A DNA stretch of 15,872 bases from an uncultured Oscillospiraceae bacterium (GTDB lineage: Bacteria; Bacillota; Clostridia; Oscillospirales; Oscillospiraceae), in NCBI GenBank assembly GCA_910588045.1, contig CAJUPS010000075.1:1-15872 (forward strand), written 5' to 3'. Below are positions 7,864-14,103 of the stretch, one piece after another. The position numbers were made by a program, and so were the translations under genes. Within the stretch, counting starts at the first letter, position 1. Every line of letters starts with the position of its first letter. Under the pieces are notes generated by a model. It made no database searches, was not told the DNA's origin, and was given only the letters and a program-made list of their open reading frames with translations.

Positions 7864-7892
7864 TTGACATTTGATTGGCGGTGGCATATGAT
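7864..7892 (+). promoter_or_regulatory. Near-consensus sigma-A promoter for the decarboxylase-beta leader
   Basis: TTGACA (7864-7869), a 17-base spacer and TATGAT (7887-7892) form an almost perfect housekeeping promoter. Transcription would start at about 7898-7901, just before the first paired strand of the leader RNA. The strong promoter suggests that control is exerted by the RNA leader rather than by initiation. Confidence 0.85.
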
Positions 7893-7900
7893 AAGGGCAA

Positions 7901-7989
7901 GTGAGAGGGAGTAATCAGCGCCATCCGGCGCGGCAGCGGCCGTCAGTACGGGTAAGACCCGGCCCTGCCTGAAATGATGAGACTTTCGC
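7901..7989 (+). ncRNA. Candidate yybP-ykoY-type metal-ion riboswitch aptamer
   Basis: A 7-bp closing stem pairs GUGAGAG (7901-7907) with CUUUCGC (7983-7989). Right after the 5' strand comes GGAGUAA, and the 3' strand is preceded by UGAUGAGA. These correspond to the GGAGUAG and AAGA internal-loop signatures flanking P1 in yybP-ykoY RNAs. Further stems are GCGCC/GGCGC (7918-7922, 7927-7931) and GGCAG...GGCC with GGCC...CUGCC (7932-7941, 7961-7969). The latter encloses CGUCAGUACG, another yybP-like segment. Known yybP-ykoY RNAs sense Mn2+. The 3' strand of P1 is also the 5' arm of the terminator, so ligand binding would favour read-through (ON switch). Another ion-sensing class, such as the Na+ riboswitch, is not excluded, given the Na+-pump gene downstream. 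Assignment is from memory of the consensus. Confidence 0.7.
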
Positions 7990-8027
7990 GGTACGTTTTC
8001 GTGCGTACTGCGAAAGTCTCATTTTTT
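7978..8027 (+). terminator. Intrinsic terminator, likely the riboswitch expression platform
   Basis: An 18-bp stem (7978-7995 with 8004-8021, one G-U pair, loop of eight bases) is followed at once by six T residues (8022-8027). Its 5' arm contains the 3' strand of the aptamer closing stem (7983-7989), so the two structures are mutually exclusive. It lies about 50 bp before the decarboxylase-beta start. Confidence 0.9.
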
Positions 8028-8045
8028 GTGCTCCCTCCGGAAAAA

Positions 8046-8061
8046 CGGGCTCCCAAGCCCG
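8046..8061 (+). other. Small hairpin before the ribosome site
   Basis: CGGGCT (8046-8051), loop CCCA, AGCCCG (8056-8061) is a 6-bp perfect stem ending a few bases before the GGAGG (8066-8070) that serves the ATG at 8081. Nearby, CTCCC (8031-8035) is complementary to the GGGAG of the aptamer loop (7907-7911 region). The role is unknown. Confidence 0.4.
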
Positions 8062-8080
8062 AAATGGAGGCGCATTTCAC

Positions 8081-9187
8081 ATGGAGATATTCCGCGATCT
8101 TTTTTCCAACGCACTCAACTTCACCTGGCAGCAGGCGCTGATGATCGCCATAGGCTGCCTGCTGGTCTACCTGGCGGTGAAACGGGAGATGGAGCCGTCC
8201 CTGCTGCTGCCCATGGGCTTCGGCGCGGTGCTGGTAAACCTGCCCATGGTCCACACCGAGGCCATCGAGACGCTGTTCAACACCGGCATTGCCAGCGAGC
8301 TGTTCCCGCTGCTGCTGTTCATCGGCATCGGGGCCATGATCGACTTTGGGCCGCTTCTGAGCAACCCGAAGATGTTCCTCTTCGGCGCGGCGGCCCAGTT
8401 TGGCATCTTCTTCACCCTGGTCGTGGCCGTGATGGTGGGATTCGATCTGAAGGACGCGGCCTCCGCCGCCATCATCGCCGCCGCCGACGGGCCCACCAGC
8501 ATCTATGTGGCCAACTACTTTCAGAGCATTTATCAGGGGGCCATCATGGTGGCGGCCTACTCCTACATGGCCCTGGTCCCCATCATCCAGCCCCCCATCA
8601 TTCGGGCCATCACCACGAAGCGGGAGCGGATGATCCGCATGGAGTACACCCCCAGCGCCGTCTCCAAAACCACCCGCATCCTGTTTCCCATCTTTGTCAC
8701 CGTCATCGCCGGAACAGTGGCCCCCAAGAGCGCGGAGCTCATTGGGTTCCTGATGTTCGGCAACCTGATCCGGGAGTGCGGCGTACTGGACAGCCTCAGC
8801 CAGTCCGCCCAGCACGAGTTGGCCAACCTGATCACGCTTCTCTTGGGACTGAGCGTCAGCTTCAAGATGAAGGCGGAGTGGTTCGTCACCTGGCAGACCC
8901 TGCTCATTCTGGGGCTGGGGCTGGTGGGATTCGTGTTCGACACCGTGGGCGGCGTGCTGTTTGCCAAGGTGCTGAACCTGTTTTCCCGGAAGAAGGTCAA
9001 CCCCATGATTGGGGCGGCGGGCATCTCGGCGTTCCCCATGGCCTCCCGGGTGGTCCACAGGATGGGCCAGGAGGAGGACCCCTACAACTTCCTGCTGATG
9101 CACGCCGCCGGGGCCAACGTCAGCGGGCAGATCGCCTCGGTGATTGCCGGTGGGCTGATTATCACCCTGGTGGAAAATATTCTGTAA
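8081..9187 (+). CDS. Na+-translocating decarboxylase beta subunit (OadB/GcdB/MmdB family)
   Basis: 368-residue polytopic membrane protein. In complete enzymes this subunit decarboxylates the carboxybiotin carried by the complex and couples that to Na+ export. The catalytic region is intact. AADGPTSIYV holds D136, equivalent to the essential Asp203 of Klebsiella OadB. NPMIGAAGISAFPMASR holds N307, G311, S316 and R323 at the spacing of Klebsiella N373, G377, S382 and R389. NLIRECGVLDSL is also conserved. The substrate class (oxaloacetate, glutaconyl-CoA or methylmalonyl-CoA) cannot be told from this subunit alone. No carboxyltransferase (alpha) or biotin carrier gene is nearby; only a 40-residue OadG-like peptide follows. 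It is controlled by the upstream leader RNA and terminator. ATG 8081 has GGAGG ten bases upstream. Confidence 0.93.
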   Translation: MEIFRDLFSNALNFTWQQALMIAIGCLLVYLAVKREMEPSLLLPMGFGAVLVNLPMVHTEAIETLFNTGIASELFPLLLFIGIGAMIDFGPLLSNPKMFLFGAAAQFGIFFTLVVAVMVGFDLKDAASAAIIAAADGPTSIYVANYFQSIYQGAIMVAAYSYMALVPIIQPPIIRAITTKRERMIRMEYTPSAVSKTTRILFPIFVTVIAGTVAPKSAELIGFLMFGNLIRECGVLDSLSQSAQHELANLITLLLGLSVSFKMKAEWFVTWQTLLILGLGLVGFVFDTVGGVLFAKVLNLFSRKKVNPMIGAAGISAFPMASRVVHRMGQEEDPYNFLLMHAAGANVSGQIASVIAGGLIITLVENIL

Positions 9188-9199
9188 GGAGGTAACGAT

Positions 9200-9322
9200 A
9201 TGAATACACAGCTGGTTTTGGCCTGCCTTGGCATCATGGGAAAGGGAATGCTGGGCATTTTTGTGGTTATCCTGGTCATCTGGGCGCTGGTGGCGCTGCT
9301 GAATAGGGTGACGGGAAAATGA
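9200..9322 (+). CDS. 40-residue membrane peptide, OadG-like
   Basis: A short gene with a strong ribosome site, AAGGAGG (9186-9192), which overlaps the stop of the beta-subunit gene and is 7 bases from the ATG. The product starts MNTQLVLACLGIMGKGMLGI and has one hydrophobic helix (about 17-35), then a basic tail (NRVTGK). The pattern Met-Gly-x-Gly-Met followed by a single helix resembles the N-terminus of OadG-type gamma subunits, which stabilise the membrane complex. It lacks the usual C-terminal extension and any zinc-binding histidine tail. The gene is too short for normal ORF cut-offs but is supported by position, spacing and composition. Function as a minimal gamma subunit is inference. 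Confidence 0.75.
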   Translation: MNTQLVLACLGIMGKGMLGIFVVILVIWALVALLNRVTGK

Positions 9323-9383
9323 TTTGTGCTTGCCATGGACCGTAGCAAAAACGCACCCTCCCGTTGCTGGACTGCGCGGGGAG

Positions 9384-9410
9384 GATAAGGTATACTGGGT
9401 ATATCTTATC
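9384..9410 (+). promoter_or_regulatory. Palindrome at the XRE gene promoter (candidate operator)
   Basis: GATAAGGTATA (9384-9394) and TATATCTTATC (9400-9410) are inverted repeats with one mismatched pair, separated by CTGGG. The left arm and centre contain TATACT (9391-9396), a good -10 element; a possible TTGCTG -35 (9364-9369) is spaced too far for a canonical promoter. The palindrome ends where the AAGGAGG ribosome site of the regulator gene begins, so autoregulation by the XRE protein is plausible. Confidence 0.55.
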
Positions 9411-9427
9411 AAGGAGGGCGATGGCAG

Positions 9428-10099
9428 ATGACTTTTGCCGACAAACTACAGGTGCTCCGCAGGAACAGGGGCTATACACAGGAGGAGTTGGCGGAGGGCC
9501 TCCATGTCTCCAGGCAGGCCGTGGCAAAGTGGGAGGCGGGCCAGGGGTTTCCGGATATTGCCAACCTGGTTGCAATCAGCGAGCTGTTCCATGTGACAGT
9601 GGATTATCTGGTCAAAGACGGGGAGTGCGCCGCAGCGTTGCAGTGCGGAGAGACAGGCGGGCTTGAGGAACTGGCGGCCTTCCGCCTGGAGGCGAGCCGG
9701 AACACCTATGCGGGATGCGCCAACGTCTGCCCGTCTACGCGGCTGGATTCCCACGACTACCGCTATGAGAGGGACGGCTATGTATACCACGACACCTATG
9801 TGGGCGGTGAACAATTTGCCGGGCAGGAAGCGATCTGGAGGGCTGGCGCGGCCATATATGCGATGAACTACCTGGGCCGTGTGCTGGACCAGCGGTTCAG
9901 CGGAAACTTTCTGAAGGAGGCACTGCGCGCCGCCACGCCGGAGTATCCCTATCGGGGACCTCGGTTCTATCAGGCCGGGGAGTATCTGTACGCGTCTAAG
10001 GTCACGGGAGATATAGCCTGGTTCCAAGGTTTTGAAGAAATCTACTGCGGCAGTGAGAAGGTATATGAGTGCTTTTTCCACGGCGGACTGATGCGATGA
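9428..10099 (+). CDS. XRE-family regulator with C-terminal DUF5680 domain
   Basis: 223 residues. The N-terminal part (5-63) is a classic Cro/C1 helix-turn-helix: LRRNRGYTQEELAEGLHVS, then RQAVAKWEAGQGFPDI, ending DYLVKDGE. The C-terminal part (about 78-222) matches the DUF5680 pattern, with SHDYRYERDGYVYHDTYVGG, FAGQEAIWR, MNYLGRVLD, FLKEAL, YPYRGP and KVYECFFHGG. DUF5680 is a domain of unknown function commonly fused to such DNA-binding domains in Clostridia. The start at 9428 is chosen because it gives the HTH frame; an ATG at 9421 lies in another frame. A palindrome overlaps the presumed promoter. It converges on the minus-strand PAP2-family gene with a strong hairpin between them. The target genes are unknown. 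Confidence 0.88.
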   Translation: MTFADKLQVLRRNRGYTQEELAEGLHVSRQAVAKWEAGQGFPDIANLVAISELFHVTVDYLVKDGECAAALQCGETGGLEELAAFRLEASRNTYAGCANVCPSTRLDSHDYRYERDGYVYHDTYVGGEQFAGQEAIWRAGAAIYAMNYLGRVLDQRFSGNFLKEALRAATPEYPYRGPRFYQAGEYLYASKVTGDIAWFQGFEEIYCGSEKVYECFFHGGLMR

Positions 10100-10100
10100 G

Positions 10101-10135
10101 AAGTCCCCCGGACGAATATTTCGTCCGGGGGACTT
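10101..10135. terminator. 16-bp hairpin between convergent genes
   Basis: A perfect 16-bp GC-rich inverted repeat (10101-10116 with 10120-10135, loop TAT) starts two bases after the XRE gene stop and faces the end of the minus-strand operon. It begins AAG and ends CTT, so short A/T runs flank it on both strands, but there is no long T-tract. Its position between two converging transcripts fits a bidirectional terminator. Confidence 0.75.
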
Positions 10136-10157
10136 TGATGCGCCTTGCTGTACGCTC

Positions 10158-10196
10158 CCTCCCGCCAAAATGTCCCTGATGGCGGAGGGGACATTT
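10158..10196 (-). terminator. Overlapping stems after the PAP2-family gene
   Basis: On the minus strand AAATGTCCC and GGGACATTT (10188-10196 with 10168-10176) form a 9-bp stem followed by one further T. A second stem, GGCGG with CCGCC plus a flanking G/C run (10081-type arms at 10181-10190 and 10157-10166), interleaves with the first, so they are alternatives or a pseudoknot. This could be the operon terminator working together with the hairpin at 10101-10135. Confidence 0.45.
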
Positions 10197-10637
10197 CTAC
10201 ACCAGCAACCCCACGCCCAGTCCCAGCAGGGCGCCCATCAATACCTGGAGCGGCGTGTGTCCCATGACCTCCCGGAGGTCGTCGGCGAAGTCCTCCGCCG
10301 TCAGCTTCTCCACATGGGCCAAAATCTGATTGACCAGCTTGGCCGTATCCCCGGCGCTGCGCCGGACGTTGCAGGCATCGTACATCACCACCGCCGAGAC
10401 GATCACCGCCAGGGCGAAATCCGGGCTCTGAATGCCGTGGAGCTTCCCGATGGCGGCGGTGGCGGCCACCGCAAGAGCGGAGTGGCTGCTGGGCATACCG
10501 CCACTGGAAACAAAGCGCCGGAAGTCCAGCCTCTGGAGCAGGATGAACTCCAACACCACTTTGATCAGCTGTGCCAGAAACCAGGCCAGCAGCGCACAAT
10601 CGATAATGGGGTTCGTGGTCAGCATCCCAAAGTGCAT
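10197..10637 (-). CDS. Divergent PAP2 family membrane protein (DUF212, YuiD-like)
   Basis: 146 residues. Visible hallmarks are SSGGMPSSHSALAVA (44-58), which resembles a PAP2 phosphatase motif, MYDACNVRRSAG (85-96) and LREVMGHTPLQVLMGALLG (121-139). Hydrophobic segments at about 10-35, 53-66, 73-89 and 130-146 make it a small polytopic membrane protein. Family members are annotated as possible acid phosphatase or vanadium haloperoxidase relatives, and no activity is established. The start at 10637 lies three bases after the ispA stop and uses the AGGAGG inside the ispA end. Next to a prenyl diphosphate synthase, a role in isoprenoid-phosphate handling is possible, but this is inference only. 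Confidence 0.88.
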   Translation of the reverse strand: MHFGMLTTNPIIDCALLAWFLAQLIKVVLEFILLQRLDFRRFVSSGGMPSSHSALAVAATAAIGKLHGIQSPDFALAVIVSAVVMYDACNVRRSAGDTAKLVNQILAHVEKLTAEDFADDLREVMGHTPLQVLMGALLGLGVGLLV

Positions 10638-10640
10638 GGA

Positions 10641-11513
10641 CTATTTCCTCCTGTCCGCCAGAGCGTCCGCCAGCTCCAGCAAAAATTGATTGTCCCGGAA
10701 GCAGGACACCGCCTGCTTGGCCAGTGCGGTCTCCTCCGCCACCAGCGCGGCGCAGCGCTCCAGACCCAGCAGGTCCACGAAGGTCCGCTTGCCCTCCTCC
10801 CGGTCTGAGCCCACGGGCTTGCCGAACTCCTCCGGGTCGGCGGTGACGTCCAGCATGTCGTCCCGCACCTGGAAGGCCAGTCCGAGATGGGTCCCGTACT
10901 CCCTGGCGCAGCTCCGGACCTCCCAGGAGGAGGCCCCGGCGGCAATGCACCCCAGGTCCGCCGCGACCCCCAGCAGGCACCCGGTCTTCCGCAGGCACAG
11001 ATCCCGCAGGGACGCCTCGTCGTGGGCAAGTCCCTCTGTATCCAGCACCTGTCCGCCCACCATGCCGTCCCCGCCGCAGGCGGAGGAGAGGGCGTTCACC
11101 GCGTCCAGCTTCTGCTCCGCGCTCAGACCCGGCGTGATGGAGATCAGCCGGAACGCCTCCGCCTGGAGGGCGTCCCCGGCCAGGACGGCCATGGTCTCAC
11201 CGTAGACCTTGTGGCAGGTGGGGCGTCCCCGGCGGAAATCGTCGTTGTCCATACAGGGCAGATCGTCGTGAATGAGGGAGTAGGTGTGGACGCACTCCAG
11301 GGCGGCCCCCAGGAAGAGGGCCCCCCGTTTCTCCCCCTCCAGGGCCTCGCAGAAGGCCAGGGTCATCACGGGCCGGACCCGCTTGCCTCCGGCCAGCAGG
11401 CTGTAGCGCATGGCCTCCTGAAGACGACCGGCGGGAACCTTCCGCAGGAAGAGGTGCTGGAGGACCTCCTCCACGCTGGCGCGGTACTGCTCATAGCGCT
11501 CCCGGAACTCCAC
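10641..11513 (-). CDS. ispA: Farnesyl/geranylgeranyl diphosphate synthase (polyprenyl synthetase family)
   Basis: 290 residues. The enzyme adds isopentenyl diphosphate to allylic diphosphates, giving precursors of undecaprenyl lipid carrier and quinones. Sequence hallmarks are GGKRVRP (42-48), the first Asp-rich motif D83-D-L-P-C-M-D-N-D-D followed by RRGRP, the GDALQ segment (113-117), GGQVLD (153-158) and the second Asp-rich motif DDMLD (218-222). The two-residue insert in the first motif (DDLPCMD) is the bacterial type found in farnesyl synthases. Exact chain length cannot be assigned by eye. It begins with GTG at 11513, two bases after the xseB stop, with GGAGGAG correctly placed. Its place after xseB is the same as in Bacillus. 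Confidence 0.95.
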   Translation of the reverse strand: MEFRERYEQYRASVEEVLQHLFLRKVPAGRLQEAMRYSLLAGGKRVRPVMTLAFCEALEGEKRGALFLGAALECVHTYSLIHDDLPCMDNDDFRRGRPTCHKVYGETMAVLAGDALQAEAFRLISITPGLSAEQKLDAVNALSSACGGDGMVGGQVLDTEGLAHDEASLRDLCLRKTGCLLGVAADLGCIAAGASSWEVRSCAREYGTHLGLAFQVRDDMLDVTADPEEFGKPVGSDREEGKRTFVDLLGLERCAALVAEETALAKQAVSCFRDNQFLLELADALADRRK

Positions 11514-11515
11514 GG

Positions 11516-11752
11516 CTACTCCTCCACGCCGAAGGGCGTCTCCACAGGCTCCCCGTCGGGACCCTTCTGGAGCACGACCACCTTCTGCGCCGCCTCGCCC
11601 AGCATGGCGGTACAGACGCCCACCAGCTTCGTCCCCTCCTCAAACAGAGCCAGGGAGTCCGCCAGCTTGGCGGTGCCTCGCTCCAGCATGGAGACGATCT
11701 CCTCCAGCCGGGCGATGTTTTCCTCAAAGCTCCTCGCCTTTTCTCCGCTCAT
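11516..11752 (-). CDS. xseB: Exonuclease VII small subunit
   Basis: 78 residues. XseB binds in several copies to each XseA to form exonuclease VII, which degrades single-stranded DNA in both directions. The sequence is the family pattern: SFEENIARLEEIVSMLERGT followed by LADSLALFEEGTKLV, a long amphipathic helical pair. Start ATG 11752 overlaps the xseA stop (ATGA) and is preceded by GAGGAGGAAG; an in-frame upstream ATG (11791) would lie inside xseA and lacks support. The short acidic C-terminal tail (PFGVEE) ends just before ispA. Confidence 0.95.
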   Translation of the reverse strand: MSGEKARSFEENIARLEEIVSMLERGTAKLADSLALFEEGTKLVGVCTAMLGEAAQKVVVLQKGPDGEPVETPFGVEE

Positions 11753-12966
11753 GTCTCTTCCTCCTCTAAGATGGATTTCTCTACCCGGCACTCCAGTCGG
11801 CCTCTCTCCAGGCGCACGTCCACCAGACTTCCCACCGGGGCGTCCTCCGCCCGGCGCAGGGGCGCACCCGTCTGGTCCGTCGCCAGAGAGAAGCCCCTGT
11901 GGAGCACCTTCAGCGGGCTCATGGCGTCCAGCGCGGCGGCCAGGGCCGCCACCTGCTGCCTCGGATGCGCCAGACGATGCTGGGCGGCGTACACAAGATC
12001 CCGCTGGATGTGGTCGAGCAGGATACGCTTGTCCTGGATCGCCGCCAGGGGGTCCGTCAGCACCCGTTTCCCCGCCAGCTCCGCCAGGCGGCGGCGCAGC
12101 AGCTCCAGACGCTTCCTCTCGCCCTGAAGCATCCGCATCCGCTGGTTCTCCAGGTGCATGAGCAAATCGTTCCGGTCCGGCACCACCAGTTCGGCGGCCT
12201 GGGTGGGTGTTGCCGCCCGGACGTCCGCCACAAAGTCGGCTATGGTGAAGTCCGGCTCGTGCCCCACGGCGGAGATCACGGGGATCTCCGAGGCGTAGAT
12301 GGCCCGGGCCACCCGCTCGTCGCTGAAGCAGAACAGGTCCTCAAAGGAACCGCCGCCCCGCCCGGTGATGATGACATCCGCCAGGTGGTGGCGGTTGGCG
12401 TAGCGTATTGCTCCGGCGATCTCCGCGGGGGCCTCCTCACCCTGCACCCGGACGGGCAGCAGCATGATTTTAGTCAGGGGATACCGGCGGCGCATGTTGC
12501 GGATCATATCGTGGATGACCGCCCCCGTGGGCGAGGTGATGATGGCCACCGACCGGGGGAACCGGGGCAGGGGCCGCTTGTGGCTCTGGTCAAAGAGCCC
12601 CTCCCGGAATAGCCTGTCCTTGAGCTGTTCATAGGCCACGTGGAGGTCCCCGATGCCGTCCGCGCTGACCGTTTCGCAGGTGAGCTGGTAGGCCCCGTCC
12701 CTGGCGTAGATGCCCACGCGCCCCATGGCGATGACCTTCATGCCGTCCTCCAGCCGGAACCGGAGGGCCTGGGCCTTCCATTTGAACATCACGCAGCGGA
12801 TGGACCCCGTTTCGTCCTTCAGCGTAAAATAGTGGTGCCCGGAAGAATAGGCCTTGTGGTTGGAGACCTCTCCCCGCACATAGACGTTATTCAGCTCCGG
12901 GATGGCGCCCAGCAGGTCGTTGACAAGACCGTTCAGCTCCGAGACGGAAAATACCCGCCGTTCCAT
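11749..12966 (-). CDS. xseA: Exonuclease VII large subunit
   Basis: 405 residues. The N-terminal OB-fold (about 5-100; VSELNGLVNDLL, VRGEVSNHKAYSSGHHYFTLKD) binds single-stranded DNA. The catalytic core has TSPTGAVIHD (144-153), VIITGRGGGSFEDL (198-211) and ISAVGHEPDFTIADFVADVRA (231-251), followed by a long helical region that binds XseB. The start at 12966 is chosen because GGAGG lies 7 bases upstream and MERRVFSVSEL aligns with the family; a longer reading to 13032 would extend into a hairpin. It is somewhat shorter than the E. coli form (about 456 residues) but in the Firmicute range. In Bacillus folD lies immediately upstream; here that position is a non-coding hairpin island. Confidence 0.97.
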   Translation of the reverse strand: MERRVFSVSELNGLVNDLLGAIPELNNVYVRGEVSNHKAYSSGHHYFTLKDETGSIRCVMFKWKAQALRFRLEDGMKVIAMGRVGIYARDGAYQLTCETVSADGIGDLHVAYEQLKDRLFREGLFDQSHKRPLPRFPRSVAIITSPTGAVIHDMIRNMRRRYPLTKIMLLPVRVQGEEAPAEIAGAIRYANRHHLADVIITGRGGGSFEDLFCFSDERVARAIYASEIPVISAVGHEPDFTIADFVADVRAATPTQAAELVVPDRNDLLMHLENQRMRMLQGERKRLELLRRRLAELAGKRVLTDPLAAIQDKRILLDHIQRDLVYAAQHRLAHPRQQVAALAAALDAMSPLKVLHRGFSLATDQTGAPLRRAEDAPVGSLVDVRLERGRLECRVEKSILEEEET

Positions 12967-13025
12967 GATTTTCCTCCTTCTCTCTGCCGCGGCAGCCGGG
13001 AAACATGCCAGCACGCCGCAGAGAG

Positions 13026-13045
13026 GGCACACAGAACGTGTGCCC
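13026..13045 (+). repeat. Left copy of 20-bp palindromic boundary repeat
   Basis: GGCACAC, then AGAAC, then GTGTGCCC; it matches 13251-13270 at 19 of 20 bases. It is self-complementary, so direct and inverted orientation are nearly equivalent. Here the stem is extended by flanking AGAG/CTCT-type bases to 11 bp. Confidence 0.75.
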
Positions 13046-13250
13046 TCTGTGTTTCAAAAAAGGTGCTGCGCACCTTTTTTGAAAAGGTTTCGCTTCGCTC
13101 TGCGCCTCGGTTGTGCGCCTGTGGCGCACAATTCGACGCTCGCTCCGCGCAAAGAGTTTTTCCCACGTACACGCCGCGGGAAAAACGATTCAATTTATTT
13201 CGCCGCTCCGGCGGCGAAACTCCTGCGGAGGGCTTTTTTGACGGCCTAAA

Positions 13251-13270
13251 GGCACACGGAACGTGTGCCC
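13251..13270 (+). repeat. Right copy of 20-bp palindromic boundary repeat
   Basis: GGCACAC, then GGAAC, then GTGTGCCC; 225 bp from the left copy, with one base different. A T-rich run (13277-13283) follows on the plus strand and coincides with the end of nusB on the minus strand. Confidence 0.75.
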
Positions 13271-13281
13271 CCTCGATTTTT

Positions 13282-13728
13282 TTACTCCGTCTCCCCCCGG
13301 ACGAAGGAGCCCAGGATCCCGTTGATGAACCGCACCACGTCCGGGTCCTCATACTTTTTTGCAATCTCCACGGCCTCGTTGATCGCCGCGCCGTTGGGGA
13401 TCTCCGGCATATACAGGATCTCGTACATGGCTACGCGCATAATGGCCCCCGCCACCAGCGGGATGCGCTCAAACCGCCAGCCTTTGGAGTATTTTTCGAT
13501 GTACTGGTCCAGCTCATAGCTGTGGAGGGCGATGCCCCGGACCAATTTGCAGATATACTCCCGCTGGCTCGGACCGGGCAGCTCGCCGTAGACCTCGTAC
13601 TCAGGGGCCAGGGTCTCAAAATGGGGGCCGCTGATCCGCTGCTCCAGCAGCTCGTCGGCGGTCAGGTCCGTGAAGCTCAGCTCAAAGGAGAGATGCATGG
13701 CAATCTCTCTGGCGACATTTCTAATCAT
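13282..13728 (-). CDS. nusB: Transcription antitermination factor NusB
   Basis: 148 residues, all-helical. NusB with NusE (S10) binds boxA in rRNA leaders and prevents premature termination. The N-terminus IRNVAREIAMHLSFELSF corresponds to the typical RR-AREAALQALYQLE pattern. The C-terminal half has the clear signature: SKGWRFERIPLVAGAIMRVAMYEILY, then IPNGAAINEAVEIAKKYEDPDVVRFINGILGSF. The start at 13728 has GAGAGGAAA upstream. It follows the yqhY-like gene by 33 bp and should be co-transcribed with it. The stop is immediately followed by the hairpin island, so read-through to xseA may be reduced. Confidence 0.95.
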   Translation of the reverse strand: MIRNVAREIAMHLSFELSFTDLTADELLEQRISGPHFETLAPEYEVYGELPGPSQREYICKLVRGIALHSYELDQYIEKYSKGWRFERIPLVAGAIMRVAMYEILYMPEIPNGAAINEAVEIAKKYEDPDVVRFINGILGSFVRGETE

Positions 13729-13761
13729 GGATTTCCTCTCTCACTCCACACACTGCGCCGC

Positions 13762-14103
13762 TTACTGGAAGCTGACGCCGCCCACGTGGACGTTCACGGC
13801 CTTCACCGCGAAGCCCGTCATGGACTCGATGGCGCCGGACACGCCGCCCTGGAGCTTTCCGGCCACCTCCGGGATGGCGTAGCCATAGCGGATCATGACG
13901 TACAGGTCGATGACCGCGCCCTCCTCGTCCACCGCCATACGGACCCCTCTGGCCCCGGACTTCTTGGAGGAGACGTTCATCAGTCCGCTGATCCCCTCCA
14001 CGTCGGCCACCGCTCCGGCGGCGATGGAGGCCAGTACATCCTCCGAGATATGGATACTCCCCAGCTCCTCCGCGTGGGTCATGTAATCTTTGCTCTCACC
14101 CAT
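13762..14103 (-). CDS. yqhY: Asp23/Gls24 family protein (YqhY-like)
   Basis: 113 residues. Core features are GSIHISEDVLASIAAGAVADVEGISGL (15-41), then a strand-rich part GVRMAVDEEGAVIDLYVMIRYGYAIPEVA and a closing VKAVNVHVGGVSF. In Bacillus the homologue YqhY lies next to accBC and nusB and influences acetyl-CoA carboxylase activity; that link is from other species. Its position just before nusB supports the YqhY assignment over other Asp23 paralogues. ATG 14103 has AAGGAG about 11 bases upstream; an in-frame ATG seven codons later is possible. accB and accC are not upstream here; an unrelated protease gene is. Confidence 0.92.
   Translation of the reverse strand: MGESKDYMTHAEELGSIHISEDVLASIAAGAVADVEGISGLMNVSSKKSGARGVRMAVDEEGAVIDLYVMIRYGYAIPEVAGKLQGGVSGAIESMTGFAVKAVNVHVGGVSFQ

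Larger units (their letters stand above)
12967..13281. repeat. Gene-free hairpin island between nusB and xseA
   Basis: No gene is credible in these 315 bp. The only coding-related element is the xseA ribosome site at the left end. Perfect inverted repeats follow one another: 13022-13032/13038-13048 (11 bp), 13052-13066/13070-13084 (15 bp), 13111-13119/13123-13131 (9 bp), 13156-13164/13178-13186 (9 bp), 13198-13206/13211-13219 (9 bp), and 13251-13257/13263-13269 (7 bp). The first and last share the same 20-bp sequence. Short A/T runs sit next to several stems, so some may terminate transcription, but the whole looks like a composite repeat or a small non-autonomous element. Confidence 0.7.

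Noticed and set aside
7943..9412. Long minus-strand open frame (489 codons) opposite the decarboxylase-beta gene
   Set aside because: It is a His/Gly/Gln-rich translation of the antisense of a well-supported gene in GC-rich DNA, has no domain, and spans the riboswitch and two genes.
12967..13032. 22-residue N-terminal extension of XseA
   Set aside because: It lies in a palindrome, while a good ribosome site and the conserved start are found at 12966.
13220..13238. Short stem CTCC/GGAG with a following T6 run as plus-strand terminator
   Set aside because: There is no plus-strand gene upstream in this area; the stem is only 4 bp and is better seen as part of the hairpin island.
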